Notes: a model not told the origin generated them from the sequence alone. Shown: positions 1 to 12,700, counted from the first letter of the stretch. The stretch is 64,000 bases of DNA from Lycium barbarum (GCF_019175385.1 NC_083348.1:2061001-2125000); one strand, 5' to 3'. Made by a program: numbers and translations.

Positions 1-804
1 AACCCAAATTGTCATTTATGCCATATTAATGACATTGATACCCTTCCCTCCAAATTTGATTTTAATTCAAAAGTGCGTCTCTCATCAATTCAATTTTACT
101 TTTTTCCAATACATGAAGATTCTCAAAAGATGCACACCTAAATCTTTTCCCATAAAATAGTGAAAAAATCTATTTGGCAAAACCACTTTTGGGCAAAACT
201 GTCAAAAATGGGGTTATATTAGTCATTTCATAGGGAATCTTTGCCTTTTATTATTTTATTGTCATGTGCTTTTACATCACTGCCCTTCCTGATAATATGA
301 GACTCTCTCTCACCTAGGCTAATCATAGTTTATGTTCCCAATGTATATTTCCTATTCTTTTAATGTGGCTGTTTTTTATTATTATTTTTGCATTAGCTCT
401 ACAAAGGAAATCGACAAACTGCAACCAACCGATAATTCGAACCAAACCGAGAAAAAAAAATCAATTAATGGTTTGGTTTGGTTTCAAAAAGAAAAACCCG
501 ACCACTATTGGTTCAGTTTGATTTTGACAAAAAAAAAAAATTCAAACCGAATCAAACCAACCCGACACTACATATATAACTTTTTAAAGATATTTTAGAC
601 ATATAAATATTTATTGATAATGTAATTTATAAATATTTCTTACACGTTTTCATAGTTTTTTTTAATCTTTTAACATATTATTTAAAGCTTGAAATTATAA
701 TTTTGAATGGTCCAAAAAGTTTGATATATTGTCCATAGATATTAGTAACTCAAATAAAACCTTACAAAAATCAAATCAATATTAATGCTAACAAAAGAAG
801 TTTA
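1..804. other. AT-rich intergenic DNA with a purine/pyrimidine motif repeat
   Basis: I see no gene here. Positions about 430-575 hold alternating GGTTTGGTTTGG and AAACCGAATCAAACC motifs, a pattern common in dispersed repeats of Solanaceae and other dicots. The short open frame at 332-598 is low-complexity and looks accidental. The segment at about 165-225 resembles, in inverted orientation, the segment at about 5490-5575. Confidence 0.5.
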
Positions 805-1179
805 ATTCAAACACTAGGAATGACAATAATGTTGGATATCTATTCTTTCGTTTTATATTGCTTTAGATAGCTTAATTTACTTTTATCTTTAATATTTAGT
901 CATGACTTAGATTGTGATCATTTCCATGACTTAATACTTTTCGATTGTGATCATTTTTTATGCGATCTTATTATTTTTTTTGTTGAATATTTTAGTACAA
1001 TGTCATCTTTCATTTCACATTTTGTGTTATTTTCTTAAAAAATCTTAATTAAATAGTCGTATATTACTAGGACTAAAGGGATATTTGGAGTACAAGTTGT
1101 ATGACACTACTTCCTAACTTTGGGCTGTTTGTTGTGAACATGAAGATGAGCTGCTCAGAGAAGTTGGGCCCAAACAACT
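805..1179 (+). repeat. Tandem duplication, copy 1 (interrupted by the solo LTR)
   Basis: This segment, continued at 3844-3865 beyond the inserted LTR, is repeated at about 3866-4313. Shared landmarks are the start AACACTAGG.ATGACAATAAT, the block TTAATTAAATAGTCGTAT, and the end ATGTTGGGCCCAAA or AAGTTGGGCCCAAA. The copies are diverged, with small indels of tens of bases near 910-930 versus 3975-4030. I recognise no coding capacity. Confidence 0.75.
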
Positions 1180-1700
1180 TGTTACACCTCGAAAAATTTT
1201 CCGTTCATGCACAGTGAATTGACTGACGAAGGGCATGATGCATATGATGTTTTGATAAGTAAGAAATAATGTTTAATGATTCTAAATGAGATTTCAAAGA
1301 CATTGGAGGTAGGAGACGAAAGTTGTTAAGGAAAGCAAGGTATATGATGTGTATCGGGAAAGAATTTCGAGTATCGAATTAATGATGGCTTAATGACATT
1401 TTGGAGAAGAGTTATAATGTCCCTTATATTGGTAATGAAGTGTTAAGTAAGTGTCAAGAAGGACCCATAAGCCAAATATGGGCATAAGCCATCCAAAAGG
1501 GCGAGTTAAGGAAAACATTTTCGGATGATCTGGTTTGTAGGGGCCAAAACTCCATTTTTAAGTTGGAATTTGGGAAAAACACCACAGGAATACAGTTGTA
1601 GACAATTAAAAGAGCTTTCTAACCATAGGTCGTGGGCCCTCACAGCATATCGGGATCAAAAGTTATGGCCATTTTACGACAGATAGTTCATCACGTTCTG

Positions 1701-1832
1701 GCGCAACATGCGACTCGCAGATGCAATCGCAAAGCTTGCCAGTGAAAGTTGGTCAGCTGGCATGATGTGCGACACAACATGCGACTCGCATGTTCGACAT
1801 GCGACTCGCATAGAGTGTCGCATGTTGTGCCA
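1701..1832. promoter_or_regulatory. Palindrome cluster upstream of the LTR TATA box
   Basis: Several copies or half-copies of TGCGACTCGCA (an interrupted palindrome, TGCGA-N-TCGCA) lie about 20-150 bp upstream of the TATA-like ATTATATATAG at 1852. The same motif is clustered at the equivalent place in the LTRs at 43208-43462 and 51213-51467. A role in protein binding or silencing is inference. Confidence 0.5.
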
Positions 1833-2593
1833 GTTCAGAACCTTCTGGACCATTATATATAGACCCAACTTCGTTTTTACCCATTTTCTCACCATTTTTG
1901 GTCCGAAAACCCTCTAGAACCCTCTCAACATTTCATCCACAAGAAAAATCAAAGGGAACCAAGATTAACAACATCAAATTCATGAACCCAAGTGTGTGAA
2001 ACTCAAGTAGGATTCATCTTCTTCAAGAAAATCCTAAGGAAGGTGAAAAAGGGTTTTGGTGATAAAGGGAGGATTCAACTCTAAGCTTGTTCCACCATCA
2101 TCTAAGGTATGTTTCATGGTTTTATTGTGCTATTTAAGGTATTGTAAAGCTAAGATGCTTGTATTGTAGAAAAACATGGGAAGTGGGTCTTGAATGGATG
2201 AGATTACATGAAAATCATGAAAATGGGTATGTTGAGATTACAAACACGTTATAAATGATATTTAGACCACGAAATAAGAATTAGATATGCGAAAACGCGA
2301 TAATGAACCATAAACCATAAATGTGAGTTAATTGGAAGAAAATGGTGGATTTTGCTAAATGTACATAAATGACGATTGTGGATTGTGATATTGTGAGTAG
2401 TATTGTGAGTGTTGGGAGTTGAAATATGACATGGGAAAAGTAGTAGAAACAAAGGAAATGCTGCCCAATTTTCCCTAAAAATAGTAGTCCGTTCTTATAA
2501 TTGCTTAGCTAACGACGGCATGAATTCTCTTGAAGGTATACATGAGTGCATCAAAGGAGAACAAGCAAGCGATAGAATAGTTAAACGTAAAAG

Positions 2594-3431
2594 GTATGTG
2601 AGGCTAGTCCTTTATTTTTATGGCATGAATCCAATGGTATGATTCTCCTTTCTCTACATGAATTCTCTATACATACCCTAGAAAGTCAAAAGTCTACGAT
2701 CATAAATAGCTATATGAGATAAGAGATATGCTATGAGTACAATGATGTCGTATGTTGTATACACTCACCTCATACATTGTTCCCTCCGAGGTGAGGCAGA
2801 ATACCATTAAGTTAAGTATATCATGTATTGTATACACTCACCTTATGTATTGTCCCTTCAAGGTGAGGTAGAACGTTATTAAGTTACAGATGTCTGTTAT
2901 GGCATACACTCACCTTATACACTACTTCCTTCATGGTGAGGCAAAATACTTATAGATGTCCATAATAAAGTCGGGGGATCACGACCCTACGTCACCCCTA
3001 CAAAGTATAGTGGTCCTTGAGTTCTTACGCATATATTATGATGAGCATATTATGATGATGGTATTACACCGCTCCTATATGGGCGGGCAGACATACACAC
3101 CACTATAGTGGGCAGCTTATACCCCGGACGCGGGAGGCCTGGAAGCAGGCTATGATCATTACACCGCTCCTACATGGACGGACAGCTTATATATTATCAC
3201 ACCGTACCTATATGGACGGGTAGCTTTTACATTGTTGCATACATGAGATGATGATGATTATGAGTAAGTCAGCATGTGTTATTTCGTCTATAAGTTACAG
3301 TCATATACAGTTGCATCCTTATTGATGCTTCATTCATCTCATCGACGTATTTTCATTGTTATGCTTTACATACTCAGTACAATATTCGTACTGACGTCCT
3401 TTTTCTTTGGACGCTGTGTTCATGCCCACAG
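2594..3431 (+). promoter_or_regulatory. Candidate LTR leader intron with hairpin block at its 3' end
   Basis: The donor is AAAAG|GTATGTGAGGC at 2594 and the acceptor CATGCCCACAG ends at 3431, 838 nt apart. Just before the acceptor are three short stems: CAGTAC/GTACTG (3375-3380, 3388-3393), CGTCC/GGACG (3395-3399, 3409-3413) and CTGTG/CACAG (3414-3418, 3427-3431). The last stem contains the acceptor AG. Equivalent features recur in four other LTR loci in this window. Splicing is inferred, not shown. Confidence 0.45.
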
Positions 3432-3865
3432 GTAGACAGGGAGACGGTGCAGACTTATAGGAGCTATCAGCAAAATTTCAGGAGCACTCCATTACTCCGG
3501 AGGTGCTAATCGGGTTTATACTTTTGTGTATATATATGTATATATATTTTGGGCATGACGGGGTCTTGTCCCGTCCATATGTCTAGTACTCTAGTAGAGG
3601 CTCGCAGATACGCAGTGTGGGTTAGATGGTCTCACAAGGTGCTATTTAGTATAAATGTTATTTTGATAGCCAAGAGGCATATATATAAGTATTTATGTTT
3701 TATATGAAATATGATTTTGCTACGATTTGAGTATAAAAGTAATAAAAGAGCGTGAAATGAGTATGATGAGACATAGAACGAGTGGTGCTCGGTGGTTAGC
3801 CCCGGGTACCCGTCGCGGCCCCTAGCTGGGTCGTGACACAACTACAACCCACAGAAATGCAGGCC

Positions 3866-4313
3866 TAATTCTAACACTAGGGATGACAATAATATTGGAT
3901 ATTTATTCTTTTGTTTTATATTGGTATAGATACTGAAAATACATGACTTGATTAACTTTTATCCTTACTATTTAGTCATGTAATTAGTACTTAGTTGCCA
4001 TACTTATTTAGCATGATTTAGTATTTATTAGATTATGATCATTTCCCATGACTTAATACTTTTTGATTATGATCATTTTTTAAGGCGATCTTATTACTTT
4101 TTTTGGCTGAATATTTTAATAACATGTCATACTTCATTTCACATTTCGTTTTATTTTCTTAAAAAATATCTTAATTAAATAGTCGTATGTTACTGGGACT
4201 AAAGGGATATTTGGAATACAAGTTATATGATGATACTTCCTAACTTTGGGCTGTTTGCTGTGAACATAAAGTTGGGCTGCTCAGAGATGTTGGGCCCAAA
4301 AAACCACAACCCA
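3866..4313 (+). repeat. Tandem duplication, copy 2
   Basis: This is the uninterrupted partner of the copy at 805-1179 plus 3844-3865, ending at the GTTGGGCCCAAAAAACC motif. It shows what the target looked like before the solo LTR inserted. Confidence 0.75.
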
Positions 4314-5137
4314 TATTTTCAACTGAAGAGGAGAAATGCAGTCCAATATAAAAAATTTCCCAACATAGCATCAAATATACTTGATCAACAAGGACAACTC
4401 ACTATTGTTAATTAAGGGAATGCAATTACTTATAGGCTAGGATACAGAATTTGGACAAAAATTGTATAAAATACATTGACACTTGATTTGTTTAAGTTTG
4501 GTGATCATCTAATTGAAACAAAAAAATAAAAAATAAAAAATAAAAAACAAAAAACTTTTCACGTATGTGCGCGCACCTAGAGTTGTGCTCGGGACCTAAG
4601 GGTTCTAAACGCGGACCTTGATCAATTTTGCTGCAATAGCTTTTGATAAATGTTAAAAGTATATTATTGATGAATATTAAATATGTATAAAATATTGTAT
4701 ATATACAATTCATATATTTTGAATAATCAATGTATGAACTTAATATAGATAATATATTGATGAAATATTAACATAATATAAAACAGTTACAGAATAATAT
4801 ATTTGAAATATATTAATGTTTCTTTTAAGAAAACTGTCCACATAAAAATAGAGTTTGAAGAAAAATATCATAAAATTAAAGGGGGGGGGGGGGGGGAGAT
4901 CATTGTGGAAGTGAGAGAAAAGAGTAAATGAGTAAAATTGTATTAATGAAAATAGATTTCATTAATTAATGGAGAGGGTTGGCCTTTGTCGGAGTTTATT
5001 ATTGTATTTACATTTTTTTTCTTTTCAGAGTGCTATATTTGTTACTTTTAAAAGGATATGTTATTCTTTTATATAATTCTTACAAACAGGTTTAGTGGGT
5101 AAATATCTCTAACAAGAGAAAAAAAAGGGAAAAGGGA
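4314..5137. other. AT-rich intergenic DNA, no gene seen
   Basis: The stretch holds an A-rich (AAAAAAT)n-like run at about 4518-4555 and a homopolymer G tract at about 4883-4897. No open frame here resembles a known family. Confidence 0.5.
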
Positions 5138-5335
5138 TTAAGGCTTTGTATATTGTTTAGGTTGGCACACCGTATAATGAAAAAAAAAATTAAGGCTTAG
5201 TATATTGTTTAGGTTGGCCCACCGTATAATGAAAGAAAAAAAATTAAGGCTTAGTATATTATTTAGGTTCTCTCACCGTATAATGAAAGAAAAAAAATCT
5301 GTATATATTATGTAGGTTGGCCCACCGTATAATCA
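5138..5335 (+). repeat. Tandem repeat, about 54-bp unit, four copies
   Basis: Each unit reads roughly AAGGCTTAGTATATTGTTTA then GGTTGGCCCACCGTATAATG and an A-rich spacer. Copies begin near 5140, 5191, 5244 and 5300, with the last copy altered at its start. No coding function is seen. It lies about 1.2 kb upstream of the host gene start. Confidence 0.8.
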
Positions 5336-6360
5336 TGTAGAATATATAGGTTTATGTATAAGTGTAGGTGTATGTATCTCATTTAAATATTGCCAATAAT
5401 GTTTAAGTGTGCCCTACTTTAATCATTACGCTAAATTGGAGGGAAAATATGGAGAGAAATTGGCTGTTTTGCATCCTTGTGGGGTAGGGGCATTCTGGTC
5501 ATTTTACATGGCCCTATCCCCGTTTTTGATAATTTTGACAAAATGGGTTTTGCTATTTAGCAGCACCCTAAAATAATTAATGTTGATATTTTCTCTCCTT
5601 TTTGTTGTATACAATCCTTTTTTTTTCTTAATTTTTCTGACTGAATAGATTAAGGAATAATTTAAAAAACTCATTTTGCTCTTTAGATTATAAATTTATT
5701 CAAAGTCAAATAAAGGGATGACTGTACGTATCACATCAGTGTATTTTTTTATTTTTATTTTTCCTTTTTCCTATAACAACTCCACTAACCAAAATGTTTA
5801 TTTGATAGACAGTAGTTGCGTCATGTATGATGTATGATGTATGATGCATTATAGTCTAATTGGTTCGGTTTATGGCCTATGAAAACATTTGATTGTCAAA
5901 ATGTCACAATTTATATCACAATGTAATGAATTTGGAGAAAAATAATTGGTGCATGACTTATTCATGAATTTGTTATGTATTTCATCCAGTTCATATTATT
6001 TACTCGTTCAATACCATTTTATGTAAAGTATTATTTATTTGAGTAGTCAAATAATTTTTTTTAACTATAATTTTCTAAAATATTTTTTAAAATTGCACAT
6101 TTCAAGAAATTAAATTTCAGCTTCTTGCCGAATTGTGGATGTGTGAATGCATGCATATTGTCGAGTGCTCCTTCCACACTTTTCATCTTCAGTGAAAACA
6201 TGAATCCTATTTAGTCGATCAATGCATTTTGGGAATAGGGATAAGTCACTATATTTATTACTATGTTTTGGAGGGAAATATCTTACAAAATCAGATTAAG
6301 GTTATAGTAGTCTTTTCACTAAGTGCAGTCACATTTGAGCCAATTTTGTGATGGAGCGGG
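5336..6360. other. Intergenic 5' flank of the DUF639 gene
   Basis: I see no gene in this AT-rich stretch. A short (TGATGTA)n-like run, ATGATGTATGATGTATGATG, lies near 5825-5845. The segment at about 5490-5575 is an inverted partner of the segment near 165-225. Confidence 0.45.
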
Positions 6361-6564
6361 TATAAATGGAAGGGTACAGCTGTAATATCCAAAATTCTCT
6401 TCGGCAGATAAAAGTTTGCCACTGGACAAATTTGGGCACTAGCGCGCACTTGCTTTTCCAATTCCCTACGATTAAATCTGAAACCAATTACAATTAAATT
6501 GAAGAAAACAAAAAAAAGAAGAAAGAATCATATTTATTCGCCGGCGTCAAAGAGCACGCCGGCG
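6361..6564 (+). promoter_or_regulatory. Putative core promoter and 5' UTR of the DUF639 gene
   Basis: A good TATA match, TATAAATG, lies at 6361-6368, about 200 bp before the start codon. Transcription would then begin near 6390, leaving a leader of about 170 nt. The frame upstream of the ATG at 6565 stays open back to 6499 but has no other ATG, so 6565 is the first in-frame ATG. Confidence 0.45.
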
Positions 6565-6749
6565 ATGGATCTGAAGATGGAGAATGAGAAAAGCAAGAAG
6601 AAGAAGAAGAATGGTTTGTTAGCCTTCAAATCCTTATTCTCCTTCAAGAGTGAGTTAGGGAGTGATGATGATGCAGCCACCACTCCTCCTTACCAGCCTT
6701 TACCTTTTCTTTCTCCTCTCGCTAATTCTGTTCTCTCTCGATGCTCCAA
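6565..6749 (+). CDS. DUF639 exon 1 (start codon, residues 1-61)
   Basis: It opens with [17 protein letters not shown] and includes [17 protein letters not shown]. It ends in phase 2 at AA|GTATAT, so the Lys codon is completed by the first base of exon 2. Confidence 0.88.
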
Positions 6750-9700
6750 GTATATATACTATTCCCTTCTCTCAACATCTTCACATTACTTCTATTTTCA
6801 TTTTTACCTTATTGCCACTGACTGAACTACTACTTAATATTTATGTAACCATCCTACTATTACAACTGAAACTTCAACTAACAATGTCTAGCTCTCTGCA
6901 ATTCAGACTACCATACATGTTGTAACCCGAAAAACACAACGTGGTAAGCAAGAGATGAGGGGAAAGAGAACAATCTGAGAGAGACAAAGGGAGAGATAGT
7001 CGCTTCTATTACTGTTAATATTAATACTAAAAAACCCTCTAAACAAGGTTGCAGCTTAGTAGTCGCAGCTTGTGTGCTACTGCTCTTAAGTTGCTTCCTT
7101 GCTGTTATAAGGTTGCAGTTTCAGATATACCTAGTCTTCAACTTTAAACTGCCTCTCACTCCTCTTCTTATTTGCTTACCATTTCATCCTAGTTTGGGCT
7201 TGAACTAAGTGATCCCTCAGGACCAGCTGAACTTGCAGTCTTTGTTGAATGAGGTTCTGCACTTATTGGACTGGAGATTGGTCCCATAGGAAGTTGAGGA
7301 GGTTCATATCTTATAATGTTTGCAAAGGAGTGCACTGCAGTGAGGTGTGAAAATTTGTGTTATCCCAGCATTCAGATAGGTTCTTGCCCATTGCTTGGGT
7401 TTGGACAATACCATGGCTCCTTCAACACATCTATTCAATCTTTTAGCAGTCACTGCTTCCCTTGAATAAACGTTGCCAAAATTGACTAGTGAACACTTTA
7501 TTCTTGTCTGATACCATAATGTTAGGAAAATTTATGTAAGTTTTTAATCTCCTCAAGGAATAACTCTGCTACTTGCACAGCTATAAATGGATTCTGTAGA
7601 GTCAGCAAGTGTCCATACTTGGTAAATCTATTAATAACCACCAATATCACATCTTTTCCTTGTGACTTGGGTAACCCTTCTATGAAATCCAAGCTAATAT
7701 CACTCCAAGCTTGTGAGGGAATTTCCAGAGGTTGCTGTACTCCTAGCCTCCTAAGTCTGCCACAGTTTCATCTTTGCTTCTTTTGTACATCTTTCTTCAT
7801 GGTTGGATAGTAAAAACAGAGTTGTAACTCTTCACGGTTGACCTCCAAAGGCATTAGTTTGCAGGGTGTGTAATTTGTTACCGGTTTTCCCTATGTATAT
7901 CTTGCCCTTATATCTCAACACTCTTGTGACCAGTTATAGTGAGAATTGGCTCCTTACTTGACTACAACTGCGGCTATAATCCTCTCAACGTGATCATCTC
8001 CTCCATAACTTTGTTCAACCTCTGTATCCATGTAGGAAGGACACCATAGATTGCATAAGTCTCTCCTTGGTCCTTTGATATTCTGGAAAGTGCATCAACC
8101 ACTCTATTTTCAGAACCTTTCCTATATTCGATTTCATAATTCAATCCAAGTAATTTAGTCTGGTCTTTTTGCTGAATGACTGCAGTTACCTTCTGCTCCA
8201 AAAAATATTTAAACTGATGGTCACTCTTAATGATGAAATGTCCTCCTTGAATGTAGCGCCCCCATTTGTCTATGGCTGCTATCACTGCCATGTGTTCCTT
8301 CTCATACATTGACTTTCTCACATGTCTTGGAGCTAGGGCCTTTGCTATAGTAGGTCTGTTGTCTTGAGTTAGTACGGCTCCAAGGCTAGCATTAGTTTCA
8401 ATGGTGAAGGGTTTGCTAAAATTAGGCATCACCAGCGCAGGGCATCACACATTTCTTTAGGTTCAATATTTGTTATAATTTTTCTTAATCTGTCTGGTGA
8501 TGTGCGTGCCACTAGAGTTTTGATCTTTCCTGTAAGCTAAGATATTGGTTTATTACTTATTGTCTATTGTGCCTCAAGTGCAGGATTTTGCAGGTACAGA
8601 TTGAAGAGTTGCAACATCAATTTGATTCAGATCTTCTTGATGATGTTAAACAACCCTTAGTGTATGCAAGGAACTTTCTGGAATTTTGCTCCTTCCAAGC
8701 TCTTCAAGTGGAAACCATCCGTCCTGATTATCTGAGCGATAAGGACTTCCGTCGGTTGATGTTCGATATGATGCTAGCATGGGAGGCCCCTGGTGTTGGA
8801 AATCAAGTACTAAACTACTAAGATATACTCTAATTTGCCTTTATCAAAAAAAGAAAAAAAAGAAAAAGAAAAAGATATACTCTATTTTGCAAGACTGTTT
8901 TCGTTTCTTGATTTTCTAAATTCCCCTTGCTATGCCATAGGTTTGGCTGTCCATTTGTAAGTCTAACTATCTAACAATACCCTTATGGAGATGTCGTCAC
9001 AGGAAACTGCTGCTTCTGATGAGAGGGAAGTGGAGGATGAAGATAGCTGGTCATTGTTTTATTCAGATTCCACAAACATGGCTGTTCAGGTTGTAACTGT
9101 AACATTTTCCTTTATTTAGTACTCCCTCCGTCCAATTTATGTGATGCACTTTCCTTTTTAGTCTGCCCCAGAAAGAATGATACCTTCTATATTTATAAAC
9201 AATTTAACTTTAAACTTCCCATTTTACCTTAATGAGATGGTTTATAGCCACACAAATATCTATGGCTTGTTTTAGACCACAAGTCTTAAAAATCTTTCCA
9301 TGTTTCTTAAACTCCATGCATAGTCAAAGTGCATTACATGGGACGGAGGGAGAATCTATTTTTGGAGTAGAAATAGTTAGAAAGATGCGGGGGTCGAGGA
9401 TTAGGATAGAATGTTAGTAGGTCGCCAAGGGTTCTCCCTATTAGTCGTATCTAGCTAGGAATCGCGTAGTTTCTTTCCTTCAATGTGTGTTATTATTTGC
9501 TGTCTTGTTTGTCTTGTATCTTGCTATTGTGCTGTCATATTTTTACTTGCTACCTTGCTTCAAATTCTTTCTTGTCTTTCGAGCCGAGGGTCTATCGGAA
9601 ACAGCCTCTCTACCACACAAAGGTAGAGGTAAGGTCTGCGTACATCTTACCCTCCCCAGACCCCACTTTATGGGATTACACTGGCTATGTTGTTGTTGTT

Positions 9701-12700
9701 AAATTTTTATATTACTACTTTTTATCCGTGACAGAAATTGTATACCTCCACTGTAGAAGGTTCTATCCTCTTTGAAGGGCACAGAAAAAAAAGTTGTTTA
9801 TATCTAAAGAAAGAGAAATATGTTCTCTCTTGGGGTTGCATTGAATTGCAAAATAATTTTCTGAGAAGGGCATCATATGATTTTGTCCTGCAGTTTTCAA
9901 CTGCCCTTTATTTATCCGTTTTATTTTTTGTCTCGTCAGGTTGATGATAAAAAGACAGTTGGTGCAGATTCATTTTCACGAATAGCTCCTGCTTGTGCTA
10001 TTGTTGCAGACATTATAACAGTTCACAATCTTTTCGATGTCCTAGCAAGTTCTTCAGGTCAACGGCTCCATTTTCTTATATATGACAAGTACCTTCGGAG
10101 TCTTGAAAAGTATGCTTCATTACTTGTGCATAATTGTTGTACCCCTCTTTACCTTTTTGTTCTTTGGGTACTTTACTTTTTCGCGAAAGATTGAAATCAA
10201 GCAGGTCAGAGATCTTTTGAGATTAATTGGTTTGAAGTCCTCAGTAAAGGACAAAACTTCCACTCAAGACTTAGAATTTTTTCAATTATGAGTTGAAATG
10301 GAGGTTACCTGATGCTAAGGATGGTAAAGTAGTTTGATCTAACTTGGAAAGCCGCTTAAAGATTTTTAATATGAAAAAATTCATACACAGTGATACTGTG
10401 TAGATGGGCTAGAAATCTCAGGTATGCCGTTTTTGCATTTTCTTCATCATGTGTTCTTCAATCTGGATGATCTCGGGGATTAATATCATGCTTCTCCTAG
10501 CTCCATTTGTTGCAACAATTCACACATATCCCTACAAGTCGTTGGATTTTTGGAAGACAAAATATTCATGCACTTGTCCCACTTCTTCATCTCCTGCAAA
10601 GTTGCCTGTACCTTTTGTAGTTGCTGTAGGACTTGATAACGCAGATAAACATTGAGGAGTTTATTAGAGTTCGGCGACATAGTTCATCTTTCTTTCGACC
10701 CACTTGTACCAGCAATTTGCCTCAATTTTGCATTCTATTATCTCAAACAACCAATTCCGACAACGAAAGTTAGAGAGAAGTGGGAGTTCTCACTCTAGCA
10801 AACTATTGTCTAATTTTCTATTCTGAATTTGGTCCAAATGTTATAATTTGTTAGTTAAGGCGTGGTTAGCATATAATAGAGAAGAAATAGATCCCTCCGT
10901 TTAGTTATCTGATAGCTATCCTATTTATAAATTAAATATGTTAACAAAAGCATCAGACGAGAATTTTTGTGATTCTGGCCTTCTAATTTATGTTATAAAA
11001 TATAATAAGTTCTCCGTCAGCAGGTAAAAATCACAGATCTGTCTCCAGTGGAGTTCCCTCTCTCTCTCTCTCTCTCTCTCCTGTGTTAGCAGAACCGTCA
11101 TGATAATTTTGTGTTTTAGGGACTTTACATACACTATTTGGATGCACATGTAGTCTTGCTTTTGATATAAAGTCTTGGTATATCCAGAGTAAAATCTGGC
11201 GCTTAGATGAATGTTTACTTATCAGTTATTTCCTCATTCCTATTCCTACTGCAGGGTGATAAAGGCAGTCCAGAATTTCAGTGGGCCTCAAATGGTGTCC
11301 AACCTTTCACTTGCAGAGGAAGAGATAATACTAGAGGTGGATGGTACAGTTCCCACACAACCAGTTTTGAAACATATTGGAATAGCTGCATGGCCTGGTA
11401 AGCCATAGCCTTTTTTTATCGAAGGATGATTGTATGTCTGATGCTTTGAATACTATAACTCTACCAAAATCATCTAAGATAGTTTACATTTCTTTTGAAA
11501 TATGAAACAAAAGTGATGCGTCTGAATTTTAAGGACTTCCTCTACTCTGAAAATTGAAAATTGCATATATAAAGAAGGAATGCTGAAAAAACATTGTTTT
11601 GCACATGATAGTTTTTCATTTTCATTTTATTTTTTATTTTTGAATGAAGTCTTTGGAAATCTTAGTTTTTGGAGATTTAGGCAGTGACAAGTGGTGGCAA
11701 GGCTGACAGGATGTTAACATCATTTTTCCAAAATGCTATAAGAAGCACCAATTTTACCATATTAGACAGAAGAAAAATTATCTATTTCTGTCTGAAATAA
11801 TTCATGTTATATATTCATGTAGATCTAGGGTGCATTAAATAACATGACTGAAGAAGTACCTTATCCCTAAGAAAACGTGAGTAACAAAGTAAAGAGAAGT
11901 GAAACATCCTTTTTTATTATAAGGAAACTAAATGTCCAGGTTGAGGTTCGAACCCCAAACCTCAATGACACAAATGACATGCTTGACCAGTGATTCAGGA
12001 GGCCCTCTTTTAAGAGAAGTGAAACATCTATCTGAGTAAGAAATGAAAAAGAAAATTGCATAAGTTTCCTAGAGTATGTTGAGTTTTCCTTAGGTCATTT
12101 GGTTGAGACGAGAACACATTGCGCTTTAAACTCTGGATGTGATCAATTGCTCTGCGAAAACCGGAAAATGGTAAAAACAGAAAATTGCAGGGTGTGCTCA
12201 AGCAAATCAGATATCTGGTTTGTGCTCTGAGGAAGAAAGATGTTAAAAGAGAAAAAACAATGCAAGAGAGAAAAGATTGTCAAATGTCTATCCAAAACAT
12301 ACCATAAAGAAATTTGATCCTAAAGACTTCCTGAAGAAGCAAATTTACCTTCCTCAGAAAGGAAAAGAAAGAAATCGAAGAAGCATATTTTCAAAACTTT
12401 CTATCTGATGATGATTTTGCATAGGGTTATATAAAGGCAAATGTCACGGGCCTAAAATCTAAGGCGTCGTGGGGCAGCTTTGATGGTCTTAACTACCGCT
12501 CAAGGCTTCAGCCCAACTCTTAGTCACTGGCGGAAGGCAGTGAATAACTCTCAGGCAAAACACACACAAGAAACAGAAAGTAAGAGAAACACGGTTTTGG
12601 GAGGCAAGTGCCCTTTTTGATATATCTCCTGAATGTATCTTTACAAGTATACAAGGTGAATTGAATGAATGATTCTGCCTTAAGGCTTAGACGTTGTATA

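Larger units (their letters stand above)
1180..3838 (+). mobile_element. Solo LTR of a Tekay/Del-type Ty3-gypsy chromovirus
   Basis: The element begins TGTTACACCTCG, ends GGGTCGTGACA and is flanked by the 5-bp direct repeat CAACT (1175-1179 and 3839-3843), so both ends are exact. No internal region is present, so it is a solo LTR left by LTR-LTR recombination. Its 2659-bp length, ends and internal blocks match the LTRs of the full element at 42158-53036 in type but not closely in sequence. It has a TATA-like box near 1852-1863, a palindrome cluster upstream of that, and the conserved hairpin/acceptor block at 3375-3431. Confidence 0.9.

Noticed and set aside
1674..1917. Overlapping open frames on both strands in the solo LTR
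   Set aside because: They lie in the palindrome cluster, where both strands read alike; there is no family similarity.
6499..6825. Longer open frame starting at 6499 and running past exon 1
   Set aside because: The first codon is TTG, not ATG, and the part after 6749 is intron; the ATG at 6565 and the splice at AA|GTATAT join perfectly to exon 2.
11920..12010. Possible tRNA gene (GGGTTCGAACC box)
   Set aside because: There is no cloverleaf; a poly(A)-type tail and 17-bp target duplication show a SINE.
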